A model generated the notes under the pieces. That model saw only the letters and a program-made list of their open reading frames with translations, was not told the origin of the DNA and did not search any database. A DNA stretch of 64,000 bases, from NCBI GenBank assembly GCA_900317055.1, contig ONFF01000015.1, positions 96,550 to 160,549 of the forward strand, written 5' to 3'. The position numbers and the translations under genes are program-made. The stretch comes from an uncultured Bacteroidales bacterium. GTDB lineage: Bacteria; Bacteroidota; Bacteroidia; Bacteroidales; F082. Below are positions 33,565-43,154 of this stretch, piece by piece; the first letter of the stretch is position 1, and each line of letters starts with the position of its first letter.

Positions 33565-35784
33565 ATGCAGAAAAAAGTTCCATATAGAAGCATTGCGGCA
33601 CTCGTCGCAATGCTTCTATTGCTTGTAGCGGGCGTCGGTTGCCACCCCACCAAAGGCATCGACCTCCTTTCGATGGACCTCGAGCAATATCAACCCGTGG
33701 AAGAATTTGCTGAGGCCTACGAAGCCCTCAGTAGCCAAGAGCAGCTACAATCCGACGCGCCCTACGATCTGGAACAAACCATACGCGTCATCAATGCGAT
33801 GGAGCTGGCACAGATGCATGCCGAGAGCTTCGACGACTTCCTCGACTACATGGCCAAGCAAGACTACTCGGGCGTGGCTCCCGATGTACTGGAAGCCAAG
33901 CGCAAGCTGTTTCCCCTGTTGGAATACACCTACAAGCTGCAACAACAAGACGAGCAGTTGAACAACATCTGGATGCTGATGCGTAGTGTAGCCCGTGGCA
34001 GTGAGAGCCTGATGGACGACACCTCCCTCGTCGAGCTGATCATGATGATGCACAGCGACATTTTCGCCCTCTTCCACTTGGCCACGGGCGGTAATGTCGA
34101 AAAGAGCCTCAACGAAGCCTTTGAGCAATACGAGAAAGATACCAAGCTCAAAGCTCAAGTGCGCGAAGACCTCGACCGCCTGCGCGAGTCGTACCGCAAG
34201 TATCTGGAATACTATGTTCCCATCTACAAGAAATACATGGGAGAATATGATGCCTTATGCGTCGAGAAAGACCGTGCCTACCTAGACCTCTATGGTGGTA
34301 GGGCTGACGATGCCTTGCTGCACACCCAAAACATCCTCGATAAATACCCCGACAATGCCGAAGCCATGCTCCTGCAGTCGATGGGACTCATTTTGGAGAG
34401 TGCTTCTGAGGTGCAACCCAAGCCCAGCATCAGCATGAACGACATTGAGACTGGCCAGCCGCGACCCGAAAACGAGGAAGAGGAACTGCCACAACTGCCG
34501 ATGAGCGTGAAACAGCGTCAGGCCGACGACATGCTGAAACGCTACACCGAGCTTTACCCCACCCGCACCGCACCGGCACTCATGCTCGAAGGGTTACTCT
34601 ATCAGCAGCTGGGAGACCAAAACACCGCCATGCTGCGCTTCAATCAAGCCTCGGTGGAATACCCTCGTCAGGCCGAGCGACTCACCGACATGCTCGATGC
34701 CTACAACATGCGCACCTACCTGACCAAGACCCCAGAGGGACAATACCTGCGCCGCCTCTATGCCTCCACCATGGAAGGCTACGGACTCTTCAGCCCCAAT
34801 TTGCAAAAGGCGCGCTACCACGCCAGCCAAGGCGACATGGACGAGAGCCGCAAGGAGATCTTCAACCATTTCTTCCGCCGTGGCAACCAAGGCATCTACG
34901 ATGAACTACTCTCCGACATGCAGTTCTGCGAGGAGAACCTATACGGTCCTTTCAAGAGCCTGCTCATCGAACAGTCGTACATCGATGTCAGCGTTGAGCC
35001 CACTTCGAGCTGGGTTTTCTGGAAAGACAAGAACGAAGTGCATGTCAGCCTCAGCAACCGTTCCGATTTGCGACTTGAAAATGTGCGCGTCTTCCTCTGC
35101 ATCCACTACACCGACATGTATAAAGACGAATACGATGTAGTGAAGGTGCCCAAGACCCTCAATGTCATCGAGCCTCACACTACCGCTGACCTCGATGTCG
35201 TAGAGTTGAAATACCAAGACAAAGACTACGATGACATCACCCGCATTCGCGCCATCGCCATGACCGACGACCGCATCTGCTGGATCGACGAAGTGAAATA
35301 CAAGCAGGCCAAGGCCCTTGCACCCAACCGTGGCGACAACAGCAACCTTAACCAGTGGCAACAGCGCGACCGCGAGGAATACCTCAGCAACTATTCGCTG
35401 GAACCCCAGAAGTTGCAGCAGACCTTACGCACCGGCATCACTGTGTTACCTCCCGAGGTCGACCCGACCGAAAAGAAAAGCACCTGGAAATCCATTAAAG
35501 GCTGGTTCAAGCACCCCGACAACACACTCAACATCGAGTTGCCGCGCACCCTCGTGATGGCCGACCCCGTGTTCTCCATTAGGCCCTTGGATGCCGCTTA
35601 TGCCTTACAGCCCGACGAGAACTATCTCTCAGGCACGGCCATTCACCTGCACTTCGACTACGAGCCCGTTCTAGACGAGATAATACCTCTTTACATCTAC
35701 ACTGAGGCAGCCGATTTTGGGGTTGACATCCTCTATCGTGGGAAGGACTCGACAATTCAGGGTGTGACTATACTTAGGCAATAA
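33565..35784 (+). CDS. Large lipoprotein with TPR-like repeats, unknown function
   Basis: The protein has 739 residues. A signal peptide leads to lipobox Cys26 (VAGVGC). The N-terminal ~400 residues are mostly helical, with TPR-like units such as RADDALLHTQNILDKYPDNAEAM and LEGLLYQQLGDQNTAMLRFNQAS. The C-terminal half is beta-rich (WVFWKDKNEVHVSLSNRSDL ... ). It lies 23 bp after the second lipoprotein gene and probably shares its transcript. A perfect 14-bp hairpin lies inside codons 7-19. TPR lipoproteins often scaffold envelope complexes; nothing more specific can be said. Confidence 0.75.
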   Translation: MQKKVPYRSIAALVAMLLLLVAGVGCHPTKGIDLLSMDLEQYQPVEEFAEAYEALSSQEQLQSDAPYDLEQTIRVINAMELAQMHAESFDDFLDYMAKQDYSGVAPDVLEAKRKLFPLLEYTYKLQQQDEQLNNIWMLMRSVARGSESLMDDTSLVELIMMMHSDIFALFHLATGGNVEKSLNEAFEQYEKDTKLKAQVREDLDRLRESYRKYLEYYVPIYKKYMGEYDALCVEKDRAYLDLYGGRADDALLHTQNILDKYPDNAEAMLLQSMGLILESASEVQPKPSISMNDIETGQPRPENEEEELPQLPMSVKQRQADDMLKRYTELYPTRTAPALMLEGLLYQQLGDQNTAMLRFNQASVEYPRQAERLTDMLDAYNMRTYLTKTPEGQYLRRLYASTMEGYGLFSPNLQKARYHASQGDMDESRKEIFNHFFRRGNQGIYDELLSDMQFCEENLYGPFKSLLIEQSYIDVSVEPTSSWVFWKDKNEVHVSLSNRSDLRLENVRVFLCIHYTDMYKDEYDVVKVPKTLNVIEPHTTADLDVVELKYQDKDYDDITRIRAIAMTDDRICWIDEVKYKQAKALAPNRGDNSNLNQWQQRDREEYLSNYSLEPQKLQQTLRTGITVLPPEVDPTEKKSTWKSIKGWFKHPDNTLNIELPRTLVMADPVFSIRPLDAAYALQPDENYLSGTAIHLHFDYEPVLDEIIPLYIYTEAADFGVDILYRGKDSTIQGVTILRQ
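33584..33619 (+). repeat. Perfect hairpin inside the signal-peptide coding region
   Basis: ATAGAAGCATTGCG (33584-33597) is exactly complementary to CGCAATGCTTCTAT (33606-33619), with an 8-base loop. It starts 19 bases after the A of the ATG, so it could slow translation initiation or early elongation. Confidence 0.8.
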
Positions 35785-35854
35785 ATCTCTAACCGAACGC
35801 ATCCGAAAAATCCGAAAAGGTTTCAGTATAATTCGGGTCAGTTCGGTTAGAGAT
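35785..35854. repeat. Long-loop perfect inverted repeat after the TPR lipoprotein gene
   Basis: ATCTCTAACCGAAC (35785-35798) is exactly complementary to GTTCGGTTAGAGAT (35841-35854). The 42-base loop contains CCGAAAAATCCGAAAA. It begins right at the stop codon and may end or protect the mRNA. It lacks a T-run, so it is not a standard intrinsic terminator. Confidence 0.65.
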
Positions 35855-35870
35855 ACTAATACCATTACAA

Positions 35871-35908
35871 AAAACAAAAAAAAACGGAAGATTTCTCAAC
35901 CGTTTTTT
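35871..35908 (-). terminator. Intrinsic terminator of the initiator tRNA gene
   Basis: On the minus strand AAAAAACGG pairs with CCGTTTTTT around a 12-base loop, followed by a long T-run. It starts a few bases past the tRNA 3' CCA. Confidence 0.8.
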
Positions 35909-35910
35909 GT

Positions 35911-35985
35911 TGGTAGCGGGGGGAGGATTCGAACCTCCGACCTCCGGGTTATGAGCCCGACGAGCTGCCTCTGCTCTACCCCGCA
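35911..35985 (-). tRNA. Initiator tRNA-fMet (anticodon CAU), CCA encoded
   Basis: The minus strand reads T followed by GCGGGG, pairing with CCCCGC, so the 1-72 pair is a mismatch (T-T) as in initiator tRNAs. The anticodon stem TCGGG-CTCATAA-CCCGG has the three consecutive G-C pairs that mark initiators. The T arm is GGAGGTTCGAATCCTCC and the 3' ACCA is encoded. This is the initiator rather than an elongator tRNA-Met. Confidence 0.93.
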
Positions 35986-36091
35986 TCGTGCGAAAAATCT
36001 CGGGAAACAAAAAATTTTGCTCGCGAAATCGGCTGCAAAAATAATAATTTTGTTTCTTTGCAAGGCAAAAAAACAGGAAAAATTTTTCATT

Positions 36092-36973
36092 ATGACGCAT
36101 AAAGCAGGCTATGTCAACATTATAGGACGCCCGAATGTGGGCAAGTCCACCCTCATGAATCAGCTCGTAGGCGAGAAAATCTCCATCATCACCTCGAAAG
36201 CGCAGACCACCCGCCACCGTATTCTCGGTATCGTGAACGGCGACGACTTCCAAATTGTCTTCTCCGACACCCCCGGCATCATCAAGGACCCGGCATACAA
36301 GATGCACGAGGTGATGAACCAATTCGTCAATGTGGCCCTCATCGACGCCGACCTCATCCTCTTCGTCGTCGATATTACCGACAAAAAGGTTGAAGAAAAG
36401 ACCGTCGAAAGGCTGAAAGCCACCGACATCCCTGTCTTCGTGCTCATCAACAAGATCGACCTCTCCACGCAGGAGCAGGTGGAACAAGCCGTGGAACAAT
36501 GGCGCGAGACCTTGCCCAACGCCACCGTGTTTCCGCTTTCAGCACAATACAATGCCAATGTGGAGTTTATCTTCAAGCAGATTCTGGAGAAACTGCCAGA
36601 ATGCCCGCCTTATTTCCCCAAGGACGAACTTACAGACCGCTCAATGCGTTTCTTCATCACCGAGATCATCCGCGAGAAGATATTGCTCAACTACCAGCAG
36701 GAAATTCCCTACTCCGTGCAAGTTGAGGTGGAAAGTTACGAAGAGTCCGAGCACCGCATCCATATCCGCAGCGTCATCTATGTGGCCCGCGACTCGCAGA
36801 AGGCCATCATCATCGGCAAGGGCGGCAGCGCCATCAAGAAGCTTGGCATGCAGGCTCGTACTGACATTGAGGAGTTTACGGGAAAGAAAATCTTCCTAGA
36901 GCTTTTCGTCAAAGTTGACAAGGACTGGCGCGACAACGAAGCGGAGCTTAAGCGTTTTGGCTATGAAGCGTAA
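36092..36973 (+). CDS. era: GTPase Era
   Basis: The protein has 293 residues from ATG at 36092; an upstream in-frame extension overlaps the tRNA and is rejected. The G1 motif is GRPNVGKS, G3 is DTPG and G4 is NKID. The C-terminal KH RNA-binding domain carries IIIGKGGSAIKKLG. Era binds 16S rRNA and assists 30S assembly. The gene lies 40 bp before der, a second ribosome-assembly GTPase; der has its own promoter inside the era 3' end. Confidence 0.96.
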   Translation: MTHKAGYVNIIGRPNVGKSTLMNQLVGEKISIITSKAQTTRHRILGIVNGDDFQIVFSDTPGIIKDPAYKMHEVMNQFVNVALIDADLILFVVDITDKKVEEKTVERLKATDIPVFVLINKIDLSTQEQVEQAVEQWRETLPNATVFPLSAQYNANVEFIFKQILEKLPECPPYFPKDELTDRSMRFFITEIIREKILLNYQQEIPYSVQVEVESYEESEHRIHIRSVIYVARDSQKAIIIGKGGSAIKKLGMQARTDIEEFTGKKIFLELFVKVDKDWRDNEAELKRFGYEA

Positions 36974-36988
36974 TTTTTCGTACCTTTG
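36956..36988 (+). promoter_or_regulatory. Bacteroidota promoter of der, overlapping the era 3' end
   Basis: TTTG at 36956-36959 and TACCTTTG at 36981-36988 are 21 bp apart, a near-perfect consensus. The -33 element lies within the last codons of era. The expected leader before the der ATG (37014) is about 20 nt. Confidence 0.75.
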
Positions 36989-37013
36989 CACCCGATTTTA
37001 AACTCAAAGCATT

Positions 37014-38321
37014 ATGTCAAACATTGTAGCAATTGTGGGGAGACCCAATGTGGGAAAATCGACGCTCTTTAACCGTCTGCTGAAGCAGCGCATGGCCATC
37101 GTGGAAGAGACAAGTGGCGTGACACGCGACAGGCACTATGGCAAGAGCGACTGGAACGGAAAGGAATTCACCGTCATCGACACGGGCGGTTATGTGGTTG
37201 GGTCGGATGACATCTTTGAAGAAGAAATCCGCAAGCAGGTGGATTTGGCCATCGACGAGGCAGATGTCATTGTCTTCATCGTTGACGGTCGCGAAGGTCT
37301 GCATGTCCTCGATGAGGATGTAGCGGTCATCTTAAGACAACAGAAGAAGCCTGTCTTATTGGCTGTCAACAAAATAGATGAGCCTAATAAGGAAATCTTG
37401 GCAGGCGAGTTCTATGCATTGGGCTTGGGCGAGCCTTTCCCAATGTCCGCCATGACTGGCACGGGCACAGGCGAGCTTCTCGACAAAGTCTGCGAACTGT
37501 TGCCCTCCGACACCACCGACTTCGACACCGACCTGCCCAAGTTCACCGTGGTGGGAAGACCCAATGTCGGAAAATCATCATTGATCAACGCCTTCCTTGG
37601 CACCGATCGTCATATCGTCACCGACATCGCTGGCACGACCCGTGACGCCAACTACACGCGCTATAAGGCCTTCGGCATGGAGTTCATGCTTGTCGATACC
37701 GCCGGTCTGCGTAAGAAGAGCAAGGTGGAGGAAGACATCGAGTTTTACAGCGTGCTGCGTTCCATCCGAGCCATCGAGGACAGTGACGTGGCTATCCTCA
37801 TGCTCGACGCGACACAAGGCTTCGAAGCCCAAGACATGAATATCCTGCGCCTCATCGAGAAGAACAAGAAAGGTTTGGTAATGGTCGTCAACAAGTGGGA
37901 CCTCGTGGAGAAAGACTCCAACACACACAAAGCCTACGAAGAGCTGATTCGCTCCAGGACAGCACCCTTCACCGACTACCCCATCATCTTCACCTCGGCC
38001 ATCAACAAGCAACGCATTTATAAGGTGCTGGAAACCGCTCACAAGGTCTATGAGAACCGCGAGCGCCGCATCCCCGTGCGCGAGTTGAACGACAAGATGC
38101 AGGAACTCATTAACTCCATCCCGCTGCCGACGGCATCGCGTGGACGTTTCCTGCGCATCAAGTACATCACCCAGTTGAAGAGCATCTCACCCCAATTCAT
38201 CTTCTTCTGCAACCTTCCGAAAGATGTGAAAGAGTCGTACAAACGCTTCTTGGAGAACAAGATCCGTGAGACCTGGGACTTCAACGGTGTGCCGATTCAG
38301 TTGATTTTTAAGGAGAAGTAA
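37014..38321 (+). CDS. der: GTPase Der (EngA)
   Basis: The 435-residue protein has two tandem GTPase domains. The first P-loop [10 protein letters not shown] is at residues 9-18 and the second, [11 protein letters not shown], at about residue 180. Each is followed by DTGG/DTAG and NKID/NKWD motifs. A C-terminal KH-like domain follows. Der is essential for 50S subunit assembly. Length and order are typical. A GGCTAATAGC-class repeat fills the space behind it. Confidence 0.97.
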   Translation: MSNIVAIVGRPNVGKSTLFNRLLKQRMAIVEETSGVTRDRHYGKSDWNGKEFTVIDTGGYVVGSDDIFEEEIRKQVDLAIDEADVIVFIVDGREGLHVLDEDVAVILRQQKKPVLLAVNKIDEPNKEILAGEFYALGLGEPFPMSAMTGTGTGELLDKVCELLPSDTTDFDTDLPKFTVVGRPNVGKSSLINAFLGTDRHIVTDIAGTTRDANYTRYKAFGMEFMLVDTAGLRKKSKVEEDIEFYSVLRSIRAIEDSDVAILMLDATQGFEAQDMNILRLIEKNKKGLVMVVNKWDLVEKDSNTHKAYEELIRSRTAPFTDYPIIFTSAINKQRIYKVLETAHKVYENRERRIPVRELNDKMQELINSIPLPTASRGRFLRIKYITQLKSISPQFIFFCNLPKDVKESYKRFLENKIRETWDFNGVPIQLIFKEK

Positions 38322-38428
38322 GCTATGGCCTATGGCTTCTGGCAATTGGCTGTTAGCAATTAGCTATTAGCCTTTAGCCTAGTGAGGCCAGGCTAATAGC
38401 TAACGGCTAAAAGCTAAAAGCCAACTAT
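38322..38428. repeat. Tandem-arm hairpin repeat (GGCTATTAGC class)
   Basis: The left arm has repeated TTAGC/TTGGC units (TAGCTATTAGCC) and the right arm starting at 38391 has the complementary GGCTAATAGCTAACGGC and AAAGCTAAAAGCC units. The arms can pair in several registers. It fills the der to S4-protein gap. A relative is at 59008-59078. Confidence 0.75.
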
Positions 38429-38457
38429 GACAAGGACCAGAAGCCAAAAACGACGAA

Positions 38458-38871
38458 ATGGAAAACAAGGAAGAACCTATAAGAATAGATAAATGGCTGT
38501 GGGCGGCGCGTCTCTTCAAGACGCGCAGTTTGGCCGTAGATGCCATCAAAGGCGGCAAGGTGAAGGTAGACGACAACCCCGTGAAGCCCTCTCGTGAAGT
38601 GAAGGTGGGCGATGTCATCCAAGTGCAGATTGAGCAACTCCACAAGGTGGTGGAAGTGAAGACCGTCATCAAGAACCGCGTCTCTGCCAAACAGGTGCCC
38701 GAGGTCTACAACGACCTTACACCCAAGGAAGAATACGAACGCATCGAGTTCATGCGCGCCTACAAGGCCGAGTGGCGCGACCGCGGCGCTGGCCGCCCAA
38801 CCAAAAAAGAACGACGGATGATTGAACGGCTGAAAAATGAGATGCAACACACCAAAGGCGACCCAAAATAA
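38458..38871 (+). CDS. S4-domain RNA-binding protein (Hsp15-like)
   Basis: The 137-residue protein has an N-terminal S4 RNA-binding domain (IRIDKWLWAARLFKTRSLAVDAIKGGKVKVD) followed by a basic tail (GAGRPTKKERRMIERLKNEM). Hsp15 binds stalled 50S subunits that carry nascent-chain tRNA and helps recycle them. The position after era and der fits a ribosome-related role. It ends in a terminator that overlaps its stop codon. Confidence 0.85.
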   Translation: MENKEEPIRIDKWLWAARLFKTRSLAVDAIKGGKVKVDDNPVKPSREVKVGDVIQVQIEQLHKVVEVKTVIKNRVSAKQVPEVYNDLTPKEEYERIEFMRAYKAEWRDRGAGRPTKKERRMIERLKNEMQHTKGDPK

Positions 38872-38890
38872 GGAGTCGCCTTTGTTTTTT
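38853..38890 (+). terminator. Intrinsic terminator of the S4-protein gene
   Basis: CAAAGGCGAC pairs with GTCGCCTTTG around a 12-base loop and is followed by six T. The left arm is part of the last codons of the gene. It also separates this unit from the convergent V-type ATPase operon. Confidence 0.85.
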
Positions 38891-38909
38891 AAGGGTTGTA
38901 CTCTCGAAA

Positions 38910-39377
<468 letters not shown>

Positions 39378-39390
39378 TTATCGACTTTTT

Positions 39391-39450
39391 GACTTCGGGA
39401 CTTCGAGACTTCGGGGATTGGCTTGTCCCGTAGTCTCGTAGTCTCGCGTC
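39391..39450. repeat. Tandem-arm hairpin repeat upstream of the V-type ring gene (GACTTCGG octamers)
   Basis: The left arm is three octamers GACTTCGG/GACTTCGA/GACTTCGG (39391-39414). The right arm TCCCGTAGTCTCG... (39426-39450) holds the complementary octamers. The period of 8 allows pairing in more than one register. It lies between subunit I and subunit K genes. Confidence 0.8.
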
Positions 39451-39451
39451 T

Positions 39452-41224
39452 TTATGATTGTAGTGGTTTATATCTTCTGCCAGAGCCTTCATAACCCGAA
39501 TTCTTGAAGAACTCAAGGAAGTTGAGTCGCAGGGGATGTACGAAAGCGCCCAAGATACACATAGCGATGTTGAGCACATGGCCAATGACCACGATGAGGA
39601 TGAACCACACCCAACCGACACCGCCGTCACCCAAGGCCTGTGTACCAATGGCATTGAAAGCCTCGCCAAGCTTGGCACCTGCCAAGCCCAAGGCATACAG
39701 ACGCAGGTAACTCAGCACATCGCCAAGCAAACCCGTAGCCGTGTTGTAGGTCTCCCACAAACCCGAGCCCACATTGAGCAAAGGATTGCGATGCAGGTCG
39801 TTGAGGAAGAAGATGCCCAAAGCGGAGAGGCCACCTAAAATGATGACAACCCACTTGGTCACTGCCTTGTCCATAACACCCATCAGGGCGAGACCGCCCA
39901 CGATGATGCCGCCCACGATAAGCAAAGTCCAGCCCCAAGTACCCAAGGAATTGGCAAAGCCCTTCACCTTGGTGCTCTGGTAGGTCTTCACAATCATGGC
40001 GAGGCAGATATGCACGATACCGACGATGATGGCCAAGACCATCGTGCCGTCGAAACCGAACAGCTCCTTAGGCACCATGCACTTCTTCACCACATCGGGG
40101 ATCCAAGTCCACTCCAACATGTCGGTGGAGAAGAAGGTATGGAACAACACACCAATAATGGTGGTGGCAATACCCAAGGTGATACCCAATGGCGCAATCT
40201 TACCCAGTTTCTTCTTCAATGCCAGGCTGCCTAAAATGAGCACGAGGCCATAGCCCGCGTCGCCCATGCAGAAGGCAAAGAAGAGCATGAAGAAGATGGA
40301 GATGAACACCGTCGGGTCGAACTCGTCGTATTTGGGACGGCCGTACATGTCGGTCAGCAACTCAAACATCGACACGAACTTGTTGTTTTTCAGCTTGATG
40401 GGAGGATTGTCATCCACCTTGGCTTTGTCCTCCAGATAGAAGACATTCTCCTTCTCAAGCATATCGCGCAAGGCGGGCTCGTTCACCGCAGGGGCGAAGC
40501 CCTCGAAGACGGTCAGATAGTCCTCGGCAGCCTTCTCTCCCGACACATGTGCCAGATGCAGGTCGAGCTTCGATAGGGTCTTGTCCAACTCGGCTTGTAG
40601 AACGGGCTCATGCCATTTCAGTTGGGCCAAGCGATGCTCTTTCTGCTTCACCTGCGCCTCCAAATCGGCAATCTTTTTCTCGATGGCGGCAAAGTCGCTC
40701 TCAGGAGCAGGTAATTCCTTCAGCGGAAAGTCGTAGTCGTCGTTTTCGGAGACCACCACGAAATAGCTGTAGCCATCCACCTTCGAGATCTCGCTCAGCG
40801 CGTATTGCTCCTTCCAGGCAGGCTCAATGGCCTTAGCCTTATAGAAGTGAAGCTTCAATCCGTTCTCCTTGAGGCGGTCGAAGCTCTTGGCATCGAACTG
40901 TCCCCAAGGTTTGCGGTCTTCCACATCCTTGTAGAGCTGCGGCAGCTGGGCTGCGATGGCATCCTTGTCGCGCACGGTCTCCATCACCTCCACAGCGAAG
41001 TCGGTAGGCTTCTCGCCCGGGTCGTTGGCCTTCTCAATCTCTTTCAGCTGAGCGAGGGCTTTTCGATAGATTTCCGCGCGAGCCGACAATTTCTCCGACT
41101 TTTCGTCGATAGGCTTCAGCGAACGGGTGATGTCGACCACGCCCACCGATTGCAGCTTCTCGAGGAAAGCATCGGCGTCGCCGCTCAGCAGGATGAAATC
41201 ATATTTCGTCATTTCAGTTACCAT
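39452..41224 (-). CDS. ntpI: V-type ATPase subunit I (a-type stator)
   Basis: This 590-residue protein has an N-terminal cytoplasmic coiled-coil half (residues about 1-300, with ADLEAQVKQKEHRLAQLKW-type heptads) and a C-terminal half with about seven membrane helices (FFAFCMGDAGYG; LRLYALGLAGAKLGEAFN). The membrane half forms the ion half-channels against the K ring. The conserved arginine is expected in LSYLRLYALGLAG. It overlaps subunit D by 11 bp. Confidence 0.93.
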   Translation of the reverse strand: MVTEMTKYDFILLSGDADAFLEKLQSVGVVDITRSLKPIDEKSEKLSARAEIYRKALAQLKEIEKANDPGEKPTDFAVEVMETVRDKDAIAAQLPQLYKDVEDRKPWGQFDAKSFDRLKENGLKLHFYKAKAIEPAWKEQYALSEISKVDGYSYFVVVSENDDYDFPLKELPAPESDFAAIEKKIADLEAQVKQKEHRLAQLKWHEPVLQAELDKTLSKLDLHLAHVSGEKAAEDYLTVFEGFAPAVNEPALRDMLEKENVFYLEDKAKVDDNPPIKLKNNKFVSMFELLTDMYGRPKYDEFDPTVFISIFFMLFFAFCMGDAGYGLVLILGSLALKKKLGKIAPLGITLGIATTIIGVLFHTFFSTDMLEWTWIPDVVKKCMVPKELFGFDGTMVLAIIVGIVHICLAMIVKTYQSTKVKGFANSLGTWGWTLLIVGGIIVGGLALMGVMDKAVTKWVVIILGGLSALGIFFLNDLHRNPLLNVGSGLWETYNTATGLLGDVLSYLRLYALGLAGAKLGEAFNAIGTQALGDGGVGWVWFILIVVIGHVLNIAMCILGAFVHPLRLNFLEFFKNSGYEGSGRRYKPLQS

Positions 41225-41825
41225 CTTCTGCCTCCTCTTCTGCTATGTGTTTGTTTTTCACGATTTTCTGCGAAGCCTTGGAAAGGTTCTCCTCGTCTTC
41301 CATATATCGCTTGATCTTACGTATGGCTTCGTTGTAGCCAGGAATTTGCACCTTCTCGTAAAGGTTGACTTTCTGCGTGGTCTTCTTCCGTTGGTAATCC
41401 AAAACGCGGCTCACCTCGGTATAGACCTCCGACTCAATGCCCAGCTGCGCAAGGTTTTTCAAAATCTGCACGCCGTCGGCATACCACATGGGCTTGGTGA
41501 AGAGGTTAATGTCCTTCACATCGAACAGTACCTCCTCCAAAGCCGGCACAGGCACGCCCGCAATCTTAACGGTCTTCAGCTTGACATCGGTCACCGAAAC
41601 CAATCCTGGCTCAAATTCATTCCAAAGCCGGGCCATGTACTCATACGACTTGAGTTCGGCCTCTAACTGCTCTACAAGCCCCTCCGAACGCTGTTTGGCT
41701 TTCTTCACCTCAAGGCGCAGCGCACTTTCCTTGCTCTTCAGCGTGGGCAAGGCACGGGTACGCGTCTTGAGCTGCTTGTTCAGCTCGTTCAGCGAAGTCT
41801 TGTTATATTGGAATTTGATGGCCAT
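41214..41825 (-). CDS. ntpD: V-type ATPase subunit D (central rotor)
   Basis: The 203-residue protein is mostly two long helices, starting with KFQYNKTSLNELNKQLKTRTRALPTLKSKESALR, the usual subunit D opening. It forms the central shaft turning inside the A3B3 head. Overlap with I and a 3-bp gap to B show tight coupling. No separate gene for the shaft partner F was found in the operon. Confidence 0.92.
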   Translation of the reverse strand: MAIKFQYNKTSLNELNKQLKTRTRALPTLKSKESALRLEVKKAKQRSEGLVEQLEAELKSYEYMARLWNEFEPGLVSVTDVKLKTVKIAGVPVPALEEVLFDVKDINLFTKPMWYADGVQILKNLAQLGIESEVYTEVSRVLDYQRKKTTQKVNLYEKVQIPGYNEAIRKIKRYMEDEENLSKASQKIVKNKHIAEEEAEDGN

Positions 41826-41828
41826 GGT

Positions 41829-43154
41829 TTATGCTTTTTCTTTCCAGTATTTCTCAATGAGTTTCTCCTTCAAACCCGTCTCGGCCTTGGTGAAATACTT
41901 GCCAAACAACTCCCAACCCGTGTCAAGCATCTCCTCGATGGAGATATTGACATCTATGGCCAGCAGACGCGTGGCGTATTCCTTGGCATAGTCGAGGCAG
42001 CGCAGGTCGTAGTCGCTCAAGTCGAAGCCGTTCTCCAACTTGGTCTTAGCATTGGCGGCATCGGCATACAAACGAACTGAGGTGTTCATCACGGCGCTGT
42101 GGTCCTCACGGGTCTTCTTGTTCTGCACCAACTGTTTCAAACGCGACAGCGAACGGAACGGGTCGACGATGACCTTGCCCGAATCAGGGTCGGCACGAAG
42201 GAACAACTGTCCCTCGGTGATGTAACCCGTGTTGTCTGGGATGGCATGCGTGATGTCGCCGTCGTTCAAAGTCGTCACGGCGATGATGGTGATGGAACCG
42301 CCATCAGGCAGCTGCACGGCCTTCTCATAGATCTTGGCCAAGTCGGAATACAACGAGCCAGGCATGGAGTCCTTGGAAGGAATCTGGTCCATACGGTTAC
42401 TCACGATACTCAAGGCATCGGCATACAAGGTCATGTCGGTGAGTAGCACCAGCACTTTCTCGTTCTTGTCGACAGCGAAGTATTCTGCCGCAGTCAAGGC
42501 CATGTCGGGAATCAGCAGACGCTCGACAGGCGGCTGGTCGGTGGTGTTCACAAAACTGATGATCTTGTGCAAGGCGCCTGCACTCTCAAATTGGTTCTTG
42601 AAGAAGAGATAGTCGTCGTTCGAAAGGCCCATGCCGCCGAGGATGATCTTGTCCACATCGGCACGGAGGGCCACCATGCTCATCACCTGGTTATAGGGTT
42701 GGTCGGGGTCGGCGAAGAACGGAATCTTCTGACCCGAGACCAAGGTATTGTTCAAGTCAATGCCTGCGATACCCGTCGGAATGAGTTGCGAAGGCTGGCG
42801 ACGCTTGAAGGGGTTCACCGAGGGACCGCCAATCTGGCGTTTCTCGCCTTCCACGGCCGGACCGCCGTCGATAGGCTCGCCGTAGGCGTTGAAGAAACGG
42901 CCGGCGAGTTCGTCGCTCACATTCAGCGAAGGCGGCTCACCAAAGAAGGTCACTTCGGCATTGGTCGGGATGTCTTCCGTGCCGCCAAACACCTGCAGGG
43001 TGACGGCATTGTCTTTAATCTTCACCACCTGAGCCAGACGGCCTGCCACGAGGGCGAGTTCGTCGTTGGCCACGCCTTGCGCCTCAAGGGTCACAGTGGC
43101 CTTGGTGATGGCGGTCAGCTTGGTATAGATGCGTTGAAAGGCTTTCTCACTCAT
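41829..43154 (-). CDS. ntpB: V-type ATPase subunit B (non-catalytic)
   Basis: The 441-residue protein contains NPFKRRQPSQLIPTGIAGID and RLIPDMALTAAEYFA-type blocks of B subunits, and SRMDQIPSKDSMPGSLYSDLA-like segments. It lacks a functional Walker A, as expected for the non-catalytic subunit. With A it forms the hexameric head. It overlaps subunit A by 8 bp. Confidence 0.95.
   Translation of the reverse strand: MSEKAFQRIYTKLTAITKATVTLEAQGVANDELALVAGRLAQVVKIKDNAVTLQVFGGTEDIPTNAEVTFFGEPPSLNVSDELAGRFFNAYGEPIDGGPAVEGEKRQIGGPSVNPFKRRQPSQLIPTGIAGIDLNNTLVSGQKIPFFADPDQPYNQVMSMVALRADVDKIILGGMGLSNDDYLFFKNQFESAGALHKIISFVNTTDQPPVERLLIPDMALTAAEYFAVDKNEKVLVLLTDMTLYADALSIVSNRMDQIPSKDSMPGSLYSDLAKIYEKAVQLPDGGSITIIAVTTLNDGDITHAIPDNTGYITEGQLFLRADPDSGKVIVDPFRSLSRLKQLVQNKKTREDHSAVMNTSVRLYADAANAKTKLENGFDLSDYDLRCLDYAKEYATRLLAIDVNISIEEMLDTGWELFGKYFTKAETGLKEKLIEKYWKEKA

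Noticed and set aside
35951-36091. N-terminal extension of Era
   Set aside because: The extension overlaps the initiator tRNA gene and has no family similarity; the ATG at 36092 gives the usual Era length.
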